DNA of 64,000 bases from Schistosoma mansoni (taxonomy: Eukaryota; Platyhelminthes; Trematoda; Strigeidida; Schistosomatidae), in assembly GCF_000237925.1 (NCBI RefSeq), contig NC_031499.1:4232775-4296774 (forward strand). The letters are read 5' to 3'. Below the pieces are notes generated by a model. The model did no database searches, had not been told where the DNA came from, and worked only from the letters and a program-made list of their open reading frames with translations. The position numbers were made by a program, and so were the translations under genes. Of the stretch, positions 1 through 10,424 are shown in pieces. Position 1 is the stretch's first letter. Every line of letters begins with the position of its first letter.

Positions 1-212
1 TCCACAGTGTCGAAGAAGTTTGCATAATGTTCTCCAGTCCACACTATCAAACGCCTTCTGATAATCAATGAAGTTGATGTATAGTGACGAGTTCCACTCA
101 ACTGATTGTTTAACGATGATCCGTAGTGTCGCAATTTGTTCTGTGCGCGAATGATCCTTACGGAATCCAGCCTGTTGATCTTGACGTTGGGCGTCTACTG
201 AGTCTTTCGTTT
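1..212 (-). mobile_element. RTE-type LINE reverse transcriptase fragment (window edge)
   Basis: Translated on the minus strand, this stretch is one uninterrupted frame of about 70 residues typical of the reverse transcriptase of RTE-clade non-LTR retrotransposons (schistosome SR2-like). It contains the domain-A signature FIDYQKAFDSVD, whose first Asp in the F-D pattern is a metal ligand of the polymerase, preceded by a QAGFRKD block. It runs off the left edge of the window. The frame is cleaner than in most other RTE pieces here, so this copy may be younger. Assignment to RTE rests on similarity to the other fragments at 10.4-12.2 and 41.5-42.0 kb and on recalled family motifs. Confidence 0.8.
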
Positions 213-304
213 GAAAACAGTTGGATTGCTATATTTTTTATTACGTAACTCTAATTTAAATCTATCTTTCTGATCCATTAATTACTGGTAGTAGTATTTT
301 CACC

Positions 305-480
305 GTGGAAATCATGATTTGATCCTTCACAATCATTTAAAACCTTGAAGCACTCGATGACCGTCTTATCCTAGTATGGGACTCCTCAACAGTGTTCATC
401 CACAGTTTTACAAGAGGGAATCAAATCTAGTGTCTTAGGTCTCACGCGCGAATGCCTAACTTTTTGACCATTGAACTGGT
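305..480 (-). repeat. tRNA-derived SINE (family B), decayed hammerhead
   Basis: Minus-strand copy of the tRNA-like SINE seen best at 62.3-62.6 kb. Reading the minus strand it has the tRNA-like head, a degenerate B-box region and then the hammerhead region. The ribozyme core is damaged (TTGAGGAG for CTGANGAG and AAGAC for GAAAC), so self-cleavage is not expected. Confidence 0.65.
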
Positions 481-827
481 ATTAATTAATTATACATCTC
501 TAACCTTTCAAAAATTACAGTCGACTAAATGCATATCTATTATTAGGAAGTTTAAGAAAGAGGTAATTGATAGGCTTTATTTGTATTGCCGTTACATTAA
601 TAATAATCATACTATCGTCGATCAGAAAATTGAAACCAAAGACGAACTCATAGAGCAATTCAGCAATATTATTAGTTGTATGTTTATTCAGATTTATCAT
701 TTGCAGTAAACTATAGTTCCATGTTACATTTACTTCAGACATCATTCTATATACCGCCACATCACCAACCTGGTCATTTTTACAGGATTAAAATCCTTTT
801 TCATTCAACTTTCCCTTTTTTTAAAAG

Positions 828-899
828 GATAAAAATGGAGCCATTGAAGATCTTGAATTGTATGGTTTCTTAAAAGATCTTCTTGAACTTGTGGAAGAA
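828..899 (+). CDS. EF-hand calcium-binding protein, penultimate exon
   Basis: Exon of 72 nt in phase 0, bounded by an acceptor after a pyrimidine-rich tract ending AAAAG and by a GTAAGC donor at 900. It encodes DKNGAIEDLELYGFLKDLLE, the C-terminal part of an EF-hand: loop positions 3-12 (D-K-N-G-A-I-E-D-L-E, with Glu at 12) and the exiting helix. The first loop residues must come from an exon left of the window or one not recognised. The FLKDLL helix after the loop is like that of EF-hand 3 in calbindin, calretinin and secretagogin. It is spliced to 3108-3383. Confidence 0.75.
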
Positions 900-1054
900 G
901 TAAGCTATTTCTACTTTTCATTTGTAACAAACCATTTTGAGATATTTAAATTATACCATATAAGTATAAATAACTCGAGATAGTGTCCTTTTTTTAACTT
1001 TTAAGAATAGATCAGCTTTTTAATAGTTTACGTTCTCGGCTGCTGTTCGTTAAA

Positions 1055-1205
1055 CAGTCAATAAATATGAAGCACAGCTAGTCGTTTCATTCTAGTTTGG
1101 AACACCTCAACAGTGAACATCCGTGATCTTAACAGGGATCAAAACAAGGACCTTTTAGGTCACACAGTGAGCACTTGACATTCTGACTACTGAACCATGA
1201 TCCAA
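1055..1205 (-). repeat. tRNA-derived SINE (family B), decayed
   Basis: Shows the same block order on the minus strand as the other family-B copies: tRNA-like head, warning of a B box, then TGTTGAGG and GAAACGACTAG in place of the hammerhead core. It is heavily diverged and probably inactive. Confidence 0.55.
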
Positions 1206-2573
1206 TAGTTTACATCATTGAGTGACTGTTGACTACTCTAGATCCCCGGAAATCACTTGATAAACTCCTTATTTTTGTAATATAATTTTAAAAGCTTGAA
1301 ATTTCCATTTTTCTGCCAAAAAGTACTCATTGCTGTCTTCATTTTGTGTTTCCCACCTGGAACGACCTTAAAATTCATTGGTTTGTTGGCTCTTTTGTGA
1401 CGTTTATCAAGGACATTTTTTGAATTATATATCTTATGAGCTGAGTGCTTGTTAAGCGTTCCTTCAGGCTGCTTTTAGAATAATCTATTTTTACTGCTGG
1501 CTCTAGTCTTATTCCTTCAGTTATCGAGGCTGGGGCTCAGAAAAATAGCTTAGCTTCATCCTGTTATTGTGTTGCTGTTTTGAGTTCGGTTGGCGAGTAC
1601 TAAGGTGGTACCATAATATCTCGAACGTAACAATGGCGACGGAACTGGCGCAAGTGTAGATCCTACAAAAGTGAGACTACTATTGGAGCAGCTACTGAAA
1701 ATTGTCTATATGATAGCAGACACGAAAGTTATATCTACCTCCCAACTTAGCACATCTATTCTATTCACTTTGTGTGCTAGAATAATTCCCTACTTACTGT
1801 CTACAATGTTTATATTATCATTAATGGCTTTATTCATTATTATATTTTTGGTACAATATAGGATTTTTAGCACAAAGTATTTCAACAAGTCTCTTTTTCT
1901 TAGTTCTTGATCGATCCTGAAAATAAATATTGAATGATCGCCAGTTTAGATGTTAGCAGTTCAGGAATGGATATTTGATGTAATGTACATTCTCTTCGAT
2001 TTACGTTGCTAGCAACCACAATGTCTCTGATTGTGCTCTTTCCCAACTTGTACAGTGAAAGATCTTAAACTTTTCATAAATTCACCTGATTCGTTTATGC
2101 GATTAATCGACATAATAATGTGTTAAAATAGACAAAAGAAACATATAACTTATTGAAATATCTAGATGTCAGGAAAAGATAGCTCAGATACTCAAGCAGA
2201 CCGGCAAATGTTATCCAGTGGCTAAGACCTGTTTCGAAGCATATTTATATTCTAAAATGCACCTATTTAATATGGGTCACAATAAGCTAGTTTATTTTCG
2301 GTTTATTTTAATAGTTTATACAACTCAATGAAAGCAAATACTTTCACAGTCTCTATCACAGTTAACCTTAGAGGATATCCTAATTCAGTTTACATATTTC
2401 TTATATAACTATCGACACAATCAGTCTTAACTTGAAGCCTCTTCAGTTACATATATGTATAAATCTATTGTCATTTTTTTATCTTAAACGGTTATCATTA
2501 TTCAGCCTTTTAATTGTGATGTTATCGTTCTAGAGCCTATAGAAGTCATTATAAGTAAAAATGGATAGTGTCT

Positions 2574-2760
2574 AAAAGTGGAATCCAGGACGCACCTTTT
2601 GTCCTATTCCGAACTCGTCATCTGGGTGTATCTGCATCTCACAACTGATGTCCACTCTAGGACTCAAACCCGGTACCATTCGTATCAAACGCCATCACGT
2701 TATCTACTTAGCTACTGAGTCCTGAAAGCCACCTGCTTGTGCAATGAAGTGGAGTTATAT
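2574..2760 (-). repeat. Sm-alpha-like SINE (family A) with degenerate hammerhead
   Basis: On the minus strand a tRNA-like head (TAGCTAAGTAGATAACGTG, then a GGTTTGAGTCC B box) is followed by a hammerhead-like block. The core is altered: ATGACGAG for CTGANGAG, and the GAAAC box is changed, although the GTC cleavage triplet and the CTGGAT half of stem I survive. It matches the much better copy at 50.5 kb. It lies antisense inside the EF-hand gene intron. Confidence 0.75.
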
Positions 2761-2769
2761 TCACTTGTT

Positions 2770-3003
2770 GTTGTTTACTTGAATCTTCTCATTGATGCTT
2801 AGAACTGAAATTGATCAGTCTCTTATTGGCATATGTGCATACTGGGTTTATTGTTAGCCACTATCCATCTTTGCTTATAATGCTTATGAATCAAGGCAAT
2901 ATCGAAGTGATATGCACAGAATGCACATATGCCAATAAGAGACTGATCAATTTCAGTCCTAAACATCAACGGGGAGATACAATACCAAGTGAATTTTTAC
3001 TCT
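2770..3003. repeat. fold-back repeat with 37-bp perfect inner arms
   Basis: The arms 2804-2840 and 2921-2957 are perfect inverted copies (37 bp), separated by 80 bp. Outside them the complementarity continues with mismatches to about 2770 and 3003, ending near the motif CACTTG(G)TATTGT. Half copies or disrupted copies of the same unit occur at about 28.51-28.64, 50.68-51.12 and 52.62-52.74 kb, often directly next to a family-A hammerhead SINE. It is a MITE-like or satellite-like palindromic unit of unknown mobility. Confidence 0.8.
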
Positions 3004-3107
3004 ACAAGTCATGTTTAATATTTTGAATATAAATTACTCATTAAATTTCTGTGATCCTGATAAAATATTACTAGTCACTTTGTCATTTTTTCTCCATTAT
3101 CACACAG

Positions 3108-3383
3108 GATTTTGATGAATCAGATCTTGATTATACACGATCTATGATTTTACAAAATTGGGATTTCAATAATGATGGGAAAATTAGTCTAGAAGAAATG
3201 CGTATGCTTTTGTTGGCTTACAGTTCAAAAGACTCAAAAATGGATAGTGATAATTATAACAATAATGGTTCTAAAGCCATCAATAAAAAACTATATATGG
3301 GTAAATCTAATCCAAGACATTCAACTGCAGAGAATGTAGAACGTCAAAACATTATTAAAACCACTTGGTCGAAACGGAAATGA
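3108..3383 (+). CDS. EF-hand calcium-binding protein, last exon
   Basis: Final exon of the calbindin-like gene, entered through a CACACAG acceptor in phase 0 and ended by TGA at 3381-3383. It holds a complete canonical EF-hand with loop DFNNDGKISLEE (Ca ligands at positions 1, 3, 5, 9 and 12), followed by a roughly 60-residue Asn/Lys-rich tail with no further EF-hand. Calbindin and secretagogin have six EF-hands and continue past the equivalent point; here the protein ends, so it is a shorter family member or another multi-EF-hand sensor or buffer. A cytosolic Ca-binding role is inferred from the family. AATAAA (3383-3388) overlaps the stop codon by one base. Confidence 0.75.
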   Translation, partial: DFDESDLDYTRSMILQNWDFNNDGKISLEEMRMLLLAYSSKDSKMDSDNYNNNGSKAINKKLYMGKSNPRHSTAENVERQNIIKTTWSKRK

Positions 3384-3388
3384 ATAAA
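3383..3388 (+). promoter_or_regulatory. poly(A) signal at the EF-hand gene stop
   Basis: AATAAA shares its first base with the last base of the TGA stop codon. Confidence 0.45.
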
Positions 3389-4617
3389 GTATATGTAACA
3401 CCTACTTTCTTGTGTTTATTTCTCTTACTTACAAGGTACTATTCTTCATTGAATAATTTGATTACCATAAACTGTGAAGATTCAGTAAAAAACAAAATTA
3501 TGTGTAATTATTTGAAAAATAATCGAAATTCTATGCTATTTGGTTGATGTAAATTTTTCTTTGTCAGTTAACACTACTTAATTTGGTATAAAGTAGTTCA
3601 ATTTAATGTACTGAAAAATTGCTATCATGTAAACGTAGGGATAAAACGTTCTCTTCAATAACCTCATCATCAAGATCCACAACCATTAGTTACTAAGACA
3701 AACCTATGAGTAGTAGTTTACTAGTAAAGTAATGTCAGAACGTTGCTTTTTTTCACGGACTAACTTAGTAAGGACATTAAATGAAAACTACACTTATTCT
3801 GAATGATTATTAAGTAGTTATGACTTAGATTTTCATAGTCGATTAATGCTGATCAAATTATACGAACCAATGTTGTTACCAGTAATTGATAAATCAAAAT
3901 GAACATCTCACTTACGCAAAAGTTCATTTGAAATACGAACAGTTCAGTGGTAACGTCACATAATAAGAGACAGTATGACGGAGATTTGAATCTTGGGCCC
4001 AACAGCTACTTCAAGATTCTAACAGCAACCTGCTGACAAGTTCCAATTAATATAAAAATTGGAACCAGGGTTTTCTTAACCACTAATTCGAATTAAGTAA
4101 CATAACAAGTACTTTTTATATGAACTGTGATGCATGTATATCTAATATACTTCTGAATTTTACACCTGACATTCGGAATGACTTCATAAATAGAAATAAT
4201 CAAACGGTTTACATCAATTAATTGTGATGAGAATTGGGTTGTATAATTGTAAACTTCTAAATAACGCTTACTTTTGACTTTGCTAAATATGCGGAGGATC
4301 TATTTAGGTATTCCAAAAGAAATATACTTCTCAGCAATACTGGGAATTCATAAATGTCACTTATATTCAATAAATTCAGTTATATATGAAAGATGAATTT
4401 TCCTTTCGATAAATTTCCATCAAATTTTACTATTATAAGTCCTTAATAATGACTGAAACATTTTTGTTTATAAACATTGAAATGACTGATACACAATGCA
4501 AACTTGAATCAATCTGTAGGTCTATTACCCAATTACCCAACATACATAATTTGAACTGATCCTTATTCAGAAGGGGTTTTGTGGATATTATAGTAATTTT
4601 AATGGTTGTGATCATGA
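3389..4617. other. no gene recognised
   Basis: AT-rich intergenic DNA after the EF-hand gene. About 3960-4060 resembles a low-copy repeat also seen near 19.50-19.62 and 49.53-49.64 kb (shared phrase around CTGCTGAC). I see nothing else. Confidence 0.4.
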
Positions 4618-4735
4618 ATCAATTGAAGCTAGACCGCCATGGAAAACCTAAAAGCACTGACTGGCCATTTCGTCCTATTGTGGGACTCAACAGCAGTGCG
4701 CATCCACGAGAGACGTGGTGTAATGTCAAACATCG
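4618..4735 (-). repeat. SINE family B, 3' part with hammerhead relic
   Basis: Minus-strand 3' portion of the family-B SINE. It keeps the stem II sequence GAGTCCCACAATAGGAC and a GAAA box, but has CTGTTGA in place of CTGANGA, a core change expected to abolish cleavage. The tRNA-like head is missing. Confidence 0.7.
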
Positions 4736-5499
4736 ACAAGTTTTAATAATAACTTCTAGGGAGTTAGTGGAAATCGGGAAGAGGGAGCTGAAGTGGATCT
4801 CCCTATAGTTTTCAAACTTTAAGGTCACAGATACACTTAACCTGTAACAAAGTTAGATCCAGTGTGTCAAATCTATCACTTCCAACGACCTGACATTTAA
4901 AAACACAAGAGAGCACGATATGGAGTCACGCAGACCAGTGACTATGATAGAACTTGATCGGTAGAATTAAGCCTGCACTTGTAATTGGAAACATATCACT
5001 TTGCTCAATAGTTTAGCCAGTAATTAATTTTATCACAGAAAGTCTGTCATGTCAAATCTTACTGTGGACATTTATACACATGGTAATTCTTGTCCTTTAT
5101 TAGTAATATGAGAGTAGTTGACAGTAGATATGTGTATTTTATCTAAATGTTTATACAGTGTTATGTACACAATTTAGGATTGTTAACAATAAATATATCC
5201 GACTGTATGTTCACTTTTCCAGGAAAACTGAAATTTAGAATAAAATCAAACATAAGGTTTTGATACAACAGCAGAATATATAATATTATCTGTTTTCTAC
5301 GATATACTACTTTCATAGGATTGTATGGTCGGTGGCCTGGATTTTTTCTACCACTAGACTGAATACTCGGCTGATACGATTTACACAAGCTACATCATGT
5401 TATGCCAGATGTATGGCTCACCATTAATTTCATAGGACACAATTACAAGCAGTCTACACTCATTAAGTTCAGAGTAGGAATCAGTAACAGCAAGGAAAA

Positions 5500-5880
5500 T
5501 ACGTAATCATTCTATCCGTGTGTAAATGAACTGGGATACCCCAATGAGAAACCTAAGTTTCGAGTGCCGCTTTAGTTACAGTTTGAGCATCCATGCTTTC
5601 CCAGTGAATCGCCTTACGCCGTTTTGTAAAACGATCAACCATAACCAAGATATACTTATTTTCCCTGTTGGTTTCCTGTAATGGCCGAATTGTGTCAAGT
5701 CTCACTATCTCGTTCGGGTCACCTGGTTTCATATTTACTGAGGATACACGCGGGTTGTCTTTAGGGCTTTCAGTTATTTGATAGATCTTACAAACTCTAA
5801 TATATTTCCTTATGTTCTTCCATTGTTTTGACCACTAGTGTCTACGTCTGAAGGCCTCGTCACTTTATTTTAGCCTCCAT
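5500..5880 (-). mobile_element. Ty3/gypsy integrase core relic
   Basis: Minus-strand translation shows the start of a retroviral-type integrase core: a D-T-I-x-P-L stretch (first catalytic Asp), then KYILVMVDRFTK and, about 50 residues on, HTDR with the second Asp. One in-frame stop lies between them, and no protease, RT or RNase H was found attached. It is a different element from the 42-46 kb copy, because the residues around the motifs differ. Confidence 0.75.
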
Positions 5881-6950
5881 GCCTCAAGTGTTCATGAACT
5901 TTGTCCAAGACACACCGACCATAGACCGTGGAACTACTGGTTGTCTCGAATAGCATGCTCCATAACGAAAATATTATACTCCATCTATTATTAGTAGTAG
6001 ACACCTACCTTCCCAACTCACACTTTCAATTTCTTCTAGAGGTGGCCGGGAACTCTGGTTTTCCTAACCGCTATACACTACTGAAGTTCCTGAATCTATT
6101 GCCTGAATATGAGCCCATTCAATATCTACTATAATTTTCAACTCTGTTATATTCGTTGTCGGTGTGACGCACGAGTGATAGTGTCCAAGAGGTATAACTG
6201 CTCTGTGTGATAATACCTGGAATCTGATACCGTTTACCGAGCCCATGAATACATCCGTAGTAGTATTTTTCTAAGCATAGAGTTGCCGATCACATTTGAT
6301 TTCACTAGTCATACATCAGTTTTGAAGTTAAGTAATGTGCAGCGGTAAATAAATCCCAAAAATAAATAGTTCTGTAGGTCTTCGACGCTGATGTTTACTT
6401 CCTTAGTTCTACCGGATGCCTCTGACTGAAGGCACTTGGTCACGCATCCGCACCAGATCACATGTGAGTGACCCATGTTACGCATCCCTTGAAACCGTTA
6501 ATCATTAAAGACTAAACACTTCCCAATATGTCGATAGTCTTTCAAATATAATTAAATAATTAAAGTCAGTCAAACCCGAAGGACTACTCCACTGTTTGTG
6601 TAAAATAGTCAGGTACGACAAGGAAATGCACGATTATAAGTGATAAATGTTTGGTTCCACATAGGTGTCTGGTTTCCTGAACGGATTGGCAATCTGGAGA
6701 GAAATAGACACGATATCGTCATCTTGAGCACGAAAAAGCATCACTCTCCTAAAAAAACATGCGTATGAACCTGCCAGAAGTTGTATTCATCAGTAACCTC
6801 GATTAAAATATATAACCATGGGTTTGTGAAGACCGCCTTTTATAACCTGTTTCGTAACCGCAGATACAGAAAGTGTCTGTTGACCTAGAAAGTTAGAACA
6901 TGCAGAGAATTAACTGATCACGGTGAGGCATCGATGCAAGGAAGAAGCGA
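5881..6950. other. no gene recognised
   Basis: Short open frames only. They are not flanked by convincing splice sites and resemble no family I know. This is probably old transposon debris between the gypsy relic and the RTE 3' end. Confidence 0.3.
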
Positions 6951-6959
6951 TTATGAAGC

Positions 6960-7455
6960 ATTACTAGAAAATATGTGGGCCATGAGCGACACTTTTATAG
7001 CTGCCAGTGCTTTCTCCCATGAATACATCCACATATCTGCGAGACCGCGACAGTGAACTGCATATCAGTCACATTACTTATGCTCTGCACTCCCGTGTGA
7101 GCATAGACAGCCGACCAGAAGTCTCCAACTAGCTCTGTCCTGAGACCTCGTTTCTGTTTGTCACTAAAATCTATTGATTTTTTCGACGTCTGCCTCCAAT
7201 TCCCAGAACGATATGTTCTTTGACCTGCCTCTTTCCCGTGGCCTCGTGATGACTTCCTCAATGTGTATCCTATCCAGATCCACTGTCCTCTATTAATTTC
7301 ATCTTCATTCGTATTGGAAATTCTGACTTCAGTTTTGGCTGACAGTTCTTCTCAGATTACAAACAACCTTCAGTTGAAGGAGTGCTTCCCTTGCTTGTCA
7401 ACCCGTGCCTCAATGTTTGAATCAGACCCTCAATGCTTATCTACGCTTTTAAAAA
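6960..7455 (-). mobile_element. RTE-type LINE, 3' end fragment
   Basis: The minus strand reads as the C-terminal part of the RTE polyprotein: a block corresponding to VRIFNTN, then WIGYTLRKSS and, in another frame, ELEADV followed by W-R-L-L-V-G-C-L-C-S. The same order is preserved at 53.2-53.8 kb. Several frameshifts and stops make it non-functional. Confidence 0.65.
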
Positions 7456-7479
7456 TTTAGAGGCTCCATGGACTATGTA

Positions 7480-8450
7480 ACAACAAAAGAAGCGTTGATA
7501 TAGTTTAAGTCATCACCTGTTAATGGCAAAGCTAAAGCTGAGCGTGAAGAAATGCTGGATAATTGGATAAGCATTAATACAAAATTTTGATGCAGTCTTC
7601 ACTCAAGATGCCATCAAGCTCAGAGAGTTCAAGATAGCGCTCAGAAACAAGTTTCAAGTTTAACAAGATCTACCAGAGGATGAGACCAATCCGAATAAAA
7701 ACTGGAATAGGGTTAACTTGGTAATAGCTTTGAAATGCCAAGTGTCGCTGGGTTTCTGAGAATACTGACACAAAACATAAATATTTGAAGACATCCTGTT
7801 CAAGGTTTGAAAACGGCAAAACAAGAATACAAAAGTCAGCAACGGCTTAATTAGAGCAAGGAAAGCAAAAGTACAAGCTGAAGATACAGAAGCAAACGAA
7901 TGAGAAAGAAAAGCATTGGAGCTGACAGAGGGATATATATTCATCAGACCTATCAGGAATAGATGCAAGAGAGAGATATGATAAAACTATGTGATACAAC
8001 TAGGAATCTAACGGGTAAATGTTGTAAAAGATAAGAAAAGAAGTAAAGCTACCAAGAAGCTCAAGAGTAGCTAAAAAGTGGTCTGAGAACTTTGACACAG
8101 CCTTTAAATAGATTAACACTACAAAACTTATGGGACGTCAGAGCACCACACAAAGACCTTTTTTTAAACACTACTTTTGTTTGCATGGTAGGAAATTAGA
8201 TAGACCGTTAAATAAATGAAGAGCAGAAAAGCAGAGGATTTACACAGTATACTAGCTGGATCACTGAGGTTGGACATAGATGTTACCGTAGAATTGTTTC
8301 ATGTTCCTCCGGCGTATATAATGATAGACTGGAGAGAGAAATGCCTTACCAAGAGATCGAAGAAAGAGGATTTAAGTAAATATTTGGACAGCAGATGCGT
8401 TACTCTAGCAAAGGTTTCTAAACGTTTGCTAAACGTTTGCTGAACTAAAT
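7480..8450 (+). mobile_element. RTE-type LINE fragment (linker to early RT)
   Basis: Plus-strand frames match, in order, the region after the endonuclease (DAVFTQD, LREFKIALRN), a Lys/Ala-rich linker, and the start of the reverse transcriptase: a diverged SGKA-x-DL block near 8220, W-R-E at about 8330, and KKEDLSKYL matching the GDLSKCENYRG block of better copies. Stops and frameshifts are frequent. The orientation is opposite to the flanking RTE pieces at 7.0-7.5 and 10.4-12.2 kb. Confidence 0.7.
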
Positions 8451-10424
8451 GAAAAACTCAGTAGATGCCAACTTTGAGGTCAACAAGCAAATTCATCCAC
8501 GAGTGACAGCTAACATGTATATAACATGTTGGGACTGGTGTCAGATAAGACAGCTGAAGAATCCATTTATATATTGCGATGAGAATATGCGACGAATTCT
8601 TTTCATGTACACTTTCCCCAGTGACCATCCCCTTACTTTTTCCTTATACTTATCATTTTTTGCTCTATTACCACTATATAGTCATATTTTATTTCTCTTT
8701 TGGTATATTTTCGATAAGTATTGCATTGTATACAATCTCTGAAGTGTGGCAAATTCCTGGACTTCGTTGGGGTTTCGAACCACTGTTTTACTTCGTTCTA
8801 TCCCACATTTTCAGTTTCTATTATTATCAGTTAGCACAAACACCACAATATATTGAATCTGACTGGATGATTGCTGTTGGCAAATAATGATCCTGTAGTG
8901 TCATAGGGAGAAGAAGTCCTTATAACAGGACGAACAGTGGGATGGTCAAGACTCACGGAGCTATTTTCAAGTTACTACTATTTATATCTTCATCTTATAG
9001 CTAGTAGATGATTTTATTATTGCATTTCTACATAGTTATTGTTGTACGATTTCATATGACCTGTCTGTTGTTTTTAGGCACTTGACCGCTCCCTAATTAT
9101 CGCCATTTAATTATGTGCTGTTTGCTACCATCTCTACCACTTGCGGTATGACTGCTCCTTAGGTACAAACTTCCTATTTGGTGTGCTGTGTCGTCAAGTA
9201 TTTCAAGTATATTATTGCATGATTTCGAGTCATAATTAAACTTGGTACTATGGGGAAATAATCTGCTTCCTGTCTGTATCTTTTGATCACGTGGTGAGCT
9301 TGGAGAGGCTCGAGAACCGACAGGTGCTGAACCTAGAGTGCTGTTTATTAGTGGGCATGCGAATTTGTAAAATAGGTCGCCAAATCGAGTGGCAGTATAG
9401 CACGTGAAAGAGACCTCTTTTTGAAGTCATAACAAATAAATATCTTCAAAAACATAACAAAATGTTTTTTCAGGAACCTGAGAGTTCTCTTTCTTTCTGT
9501 TTTTGTTATTGAAATGTTGAAAGAAACAGGTGTCGCTGCCTCTTAGATTCCTCTACAAAAAACAAGCAATAAATCATCGTGAGAAGTCCTCGACTTCTCA
9601 CGAAAACGCATGAACGGACAGTTTCTCAAACTTATGTAAATCTGTTTATGACAGGGAATCCAGATCTTTTTTGTCGTATAGCACTTCAATTTTATCGGCT
9701 CAAAGCATCTGTCGAGTCAGAGCTTCAACAGGGCTTAACTGAAACATAGCGTTTGTAAACTGGCTGATGTTCAATTTTAGATATAAAATGAATTCAGAAG
9801 GTCAGAAATTGATGTCTTAAATTATTTCAACTTCACTATATCGAATAACAATTTTCGGTATTTTACAGGCTTCCATTAAGAAAAGTGAAGTACACCCGTT
9901 TACCTCGAAATATTCATGAGACTGCCCTTGTTTTTTCAGGTGAAACTCCATATCACTGATGGATATATAAACCTCTAAGAAATTACCACTAAGAGAATTT
10001 AAAGAATACCACAGTAAACGACATTAGTAAGATAGGTCCCGTCTTAGTCTAGTAAACATGAGCTGGATCACACGTTTAACATATCGCTAAGTAGATGCTT
10101 TCGGTTTCGTATCTCCAGACGTGTGTGTCTAATAAATTGGGGTAGTACTTGGAGCATCGAATGGACGGACATCAGCAACCGTTTACATTTTCATGCCTAA
10201 ATTGAAGGTCATTAGTCCGGGGAAAATTCATCGTTCGGCAGGTTTGTTGTTTGGTATCTGACTCCATAGTAAGTGAATGAACTATGAAGCACGAACCCTC
10301 CGTTTAGTACAGTATATAAGACTTGATTTAACTCCTTTGGCCAGTGGTGGTGATATACGCTAAATATAGACTCAATATGAAGAGTTTGCTTTGGACATCC
10401 ATTTACAATCACTTTCGATTTTTA
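8451..10424. other. no gene recognised
   Basis: No conserved coding segment seen. It includes a perfect 11-bp hairpin with a 3-nt loop at 9578-9602. The rest appears to be AT-rich intergenic or decayed repeat sequence. Confidence 0.35.

Larger units (their letters stand above)
900..3107 (+). other. intron of the EF-hand gene
   Basis: A 2.2-kb intron between the two recognised EF-hand exons. It contains a decayed family-B SINE (about 1055-1205), a family-A hammerhead repeat (2574-2760) and the fold-back repeat 2770-3003. I see nothing else between 1206 and 2570. Confidence 0.6.

Noticed and set aside
1671-1910. 79-codon hydrophobic open frame in the EF-hand intron (membrane-like)
   Set aside because: AT-rich codons produce spurious hydrophobic frames; there are no splice sites and the EF-hand exons join in phase without it.
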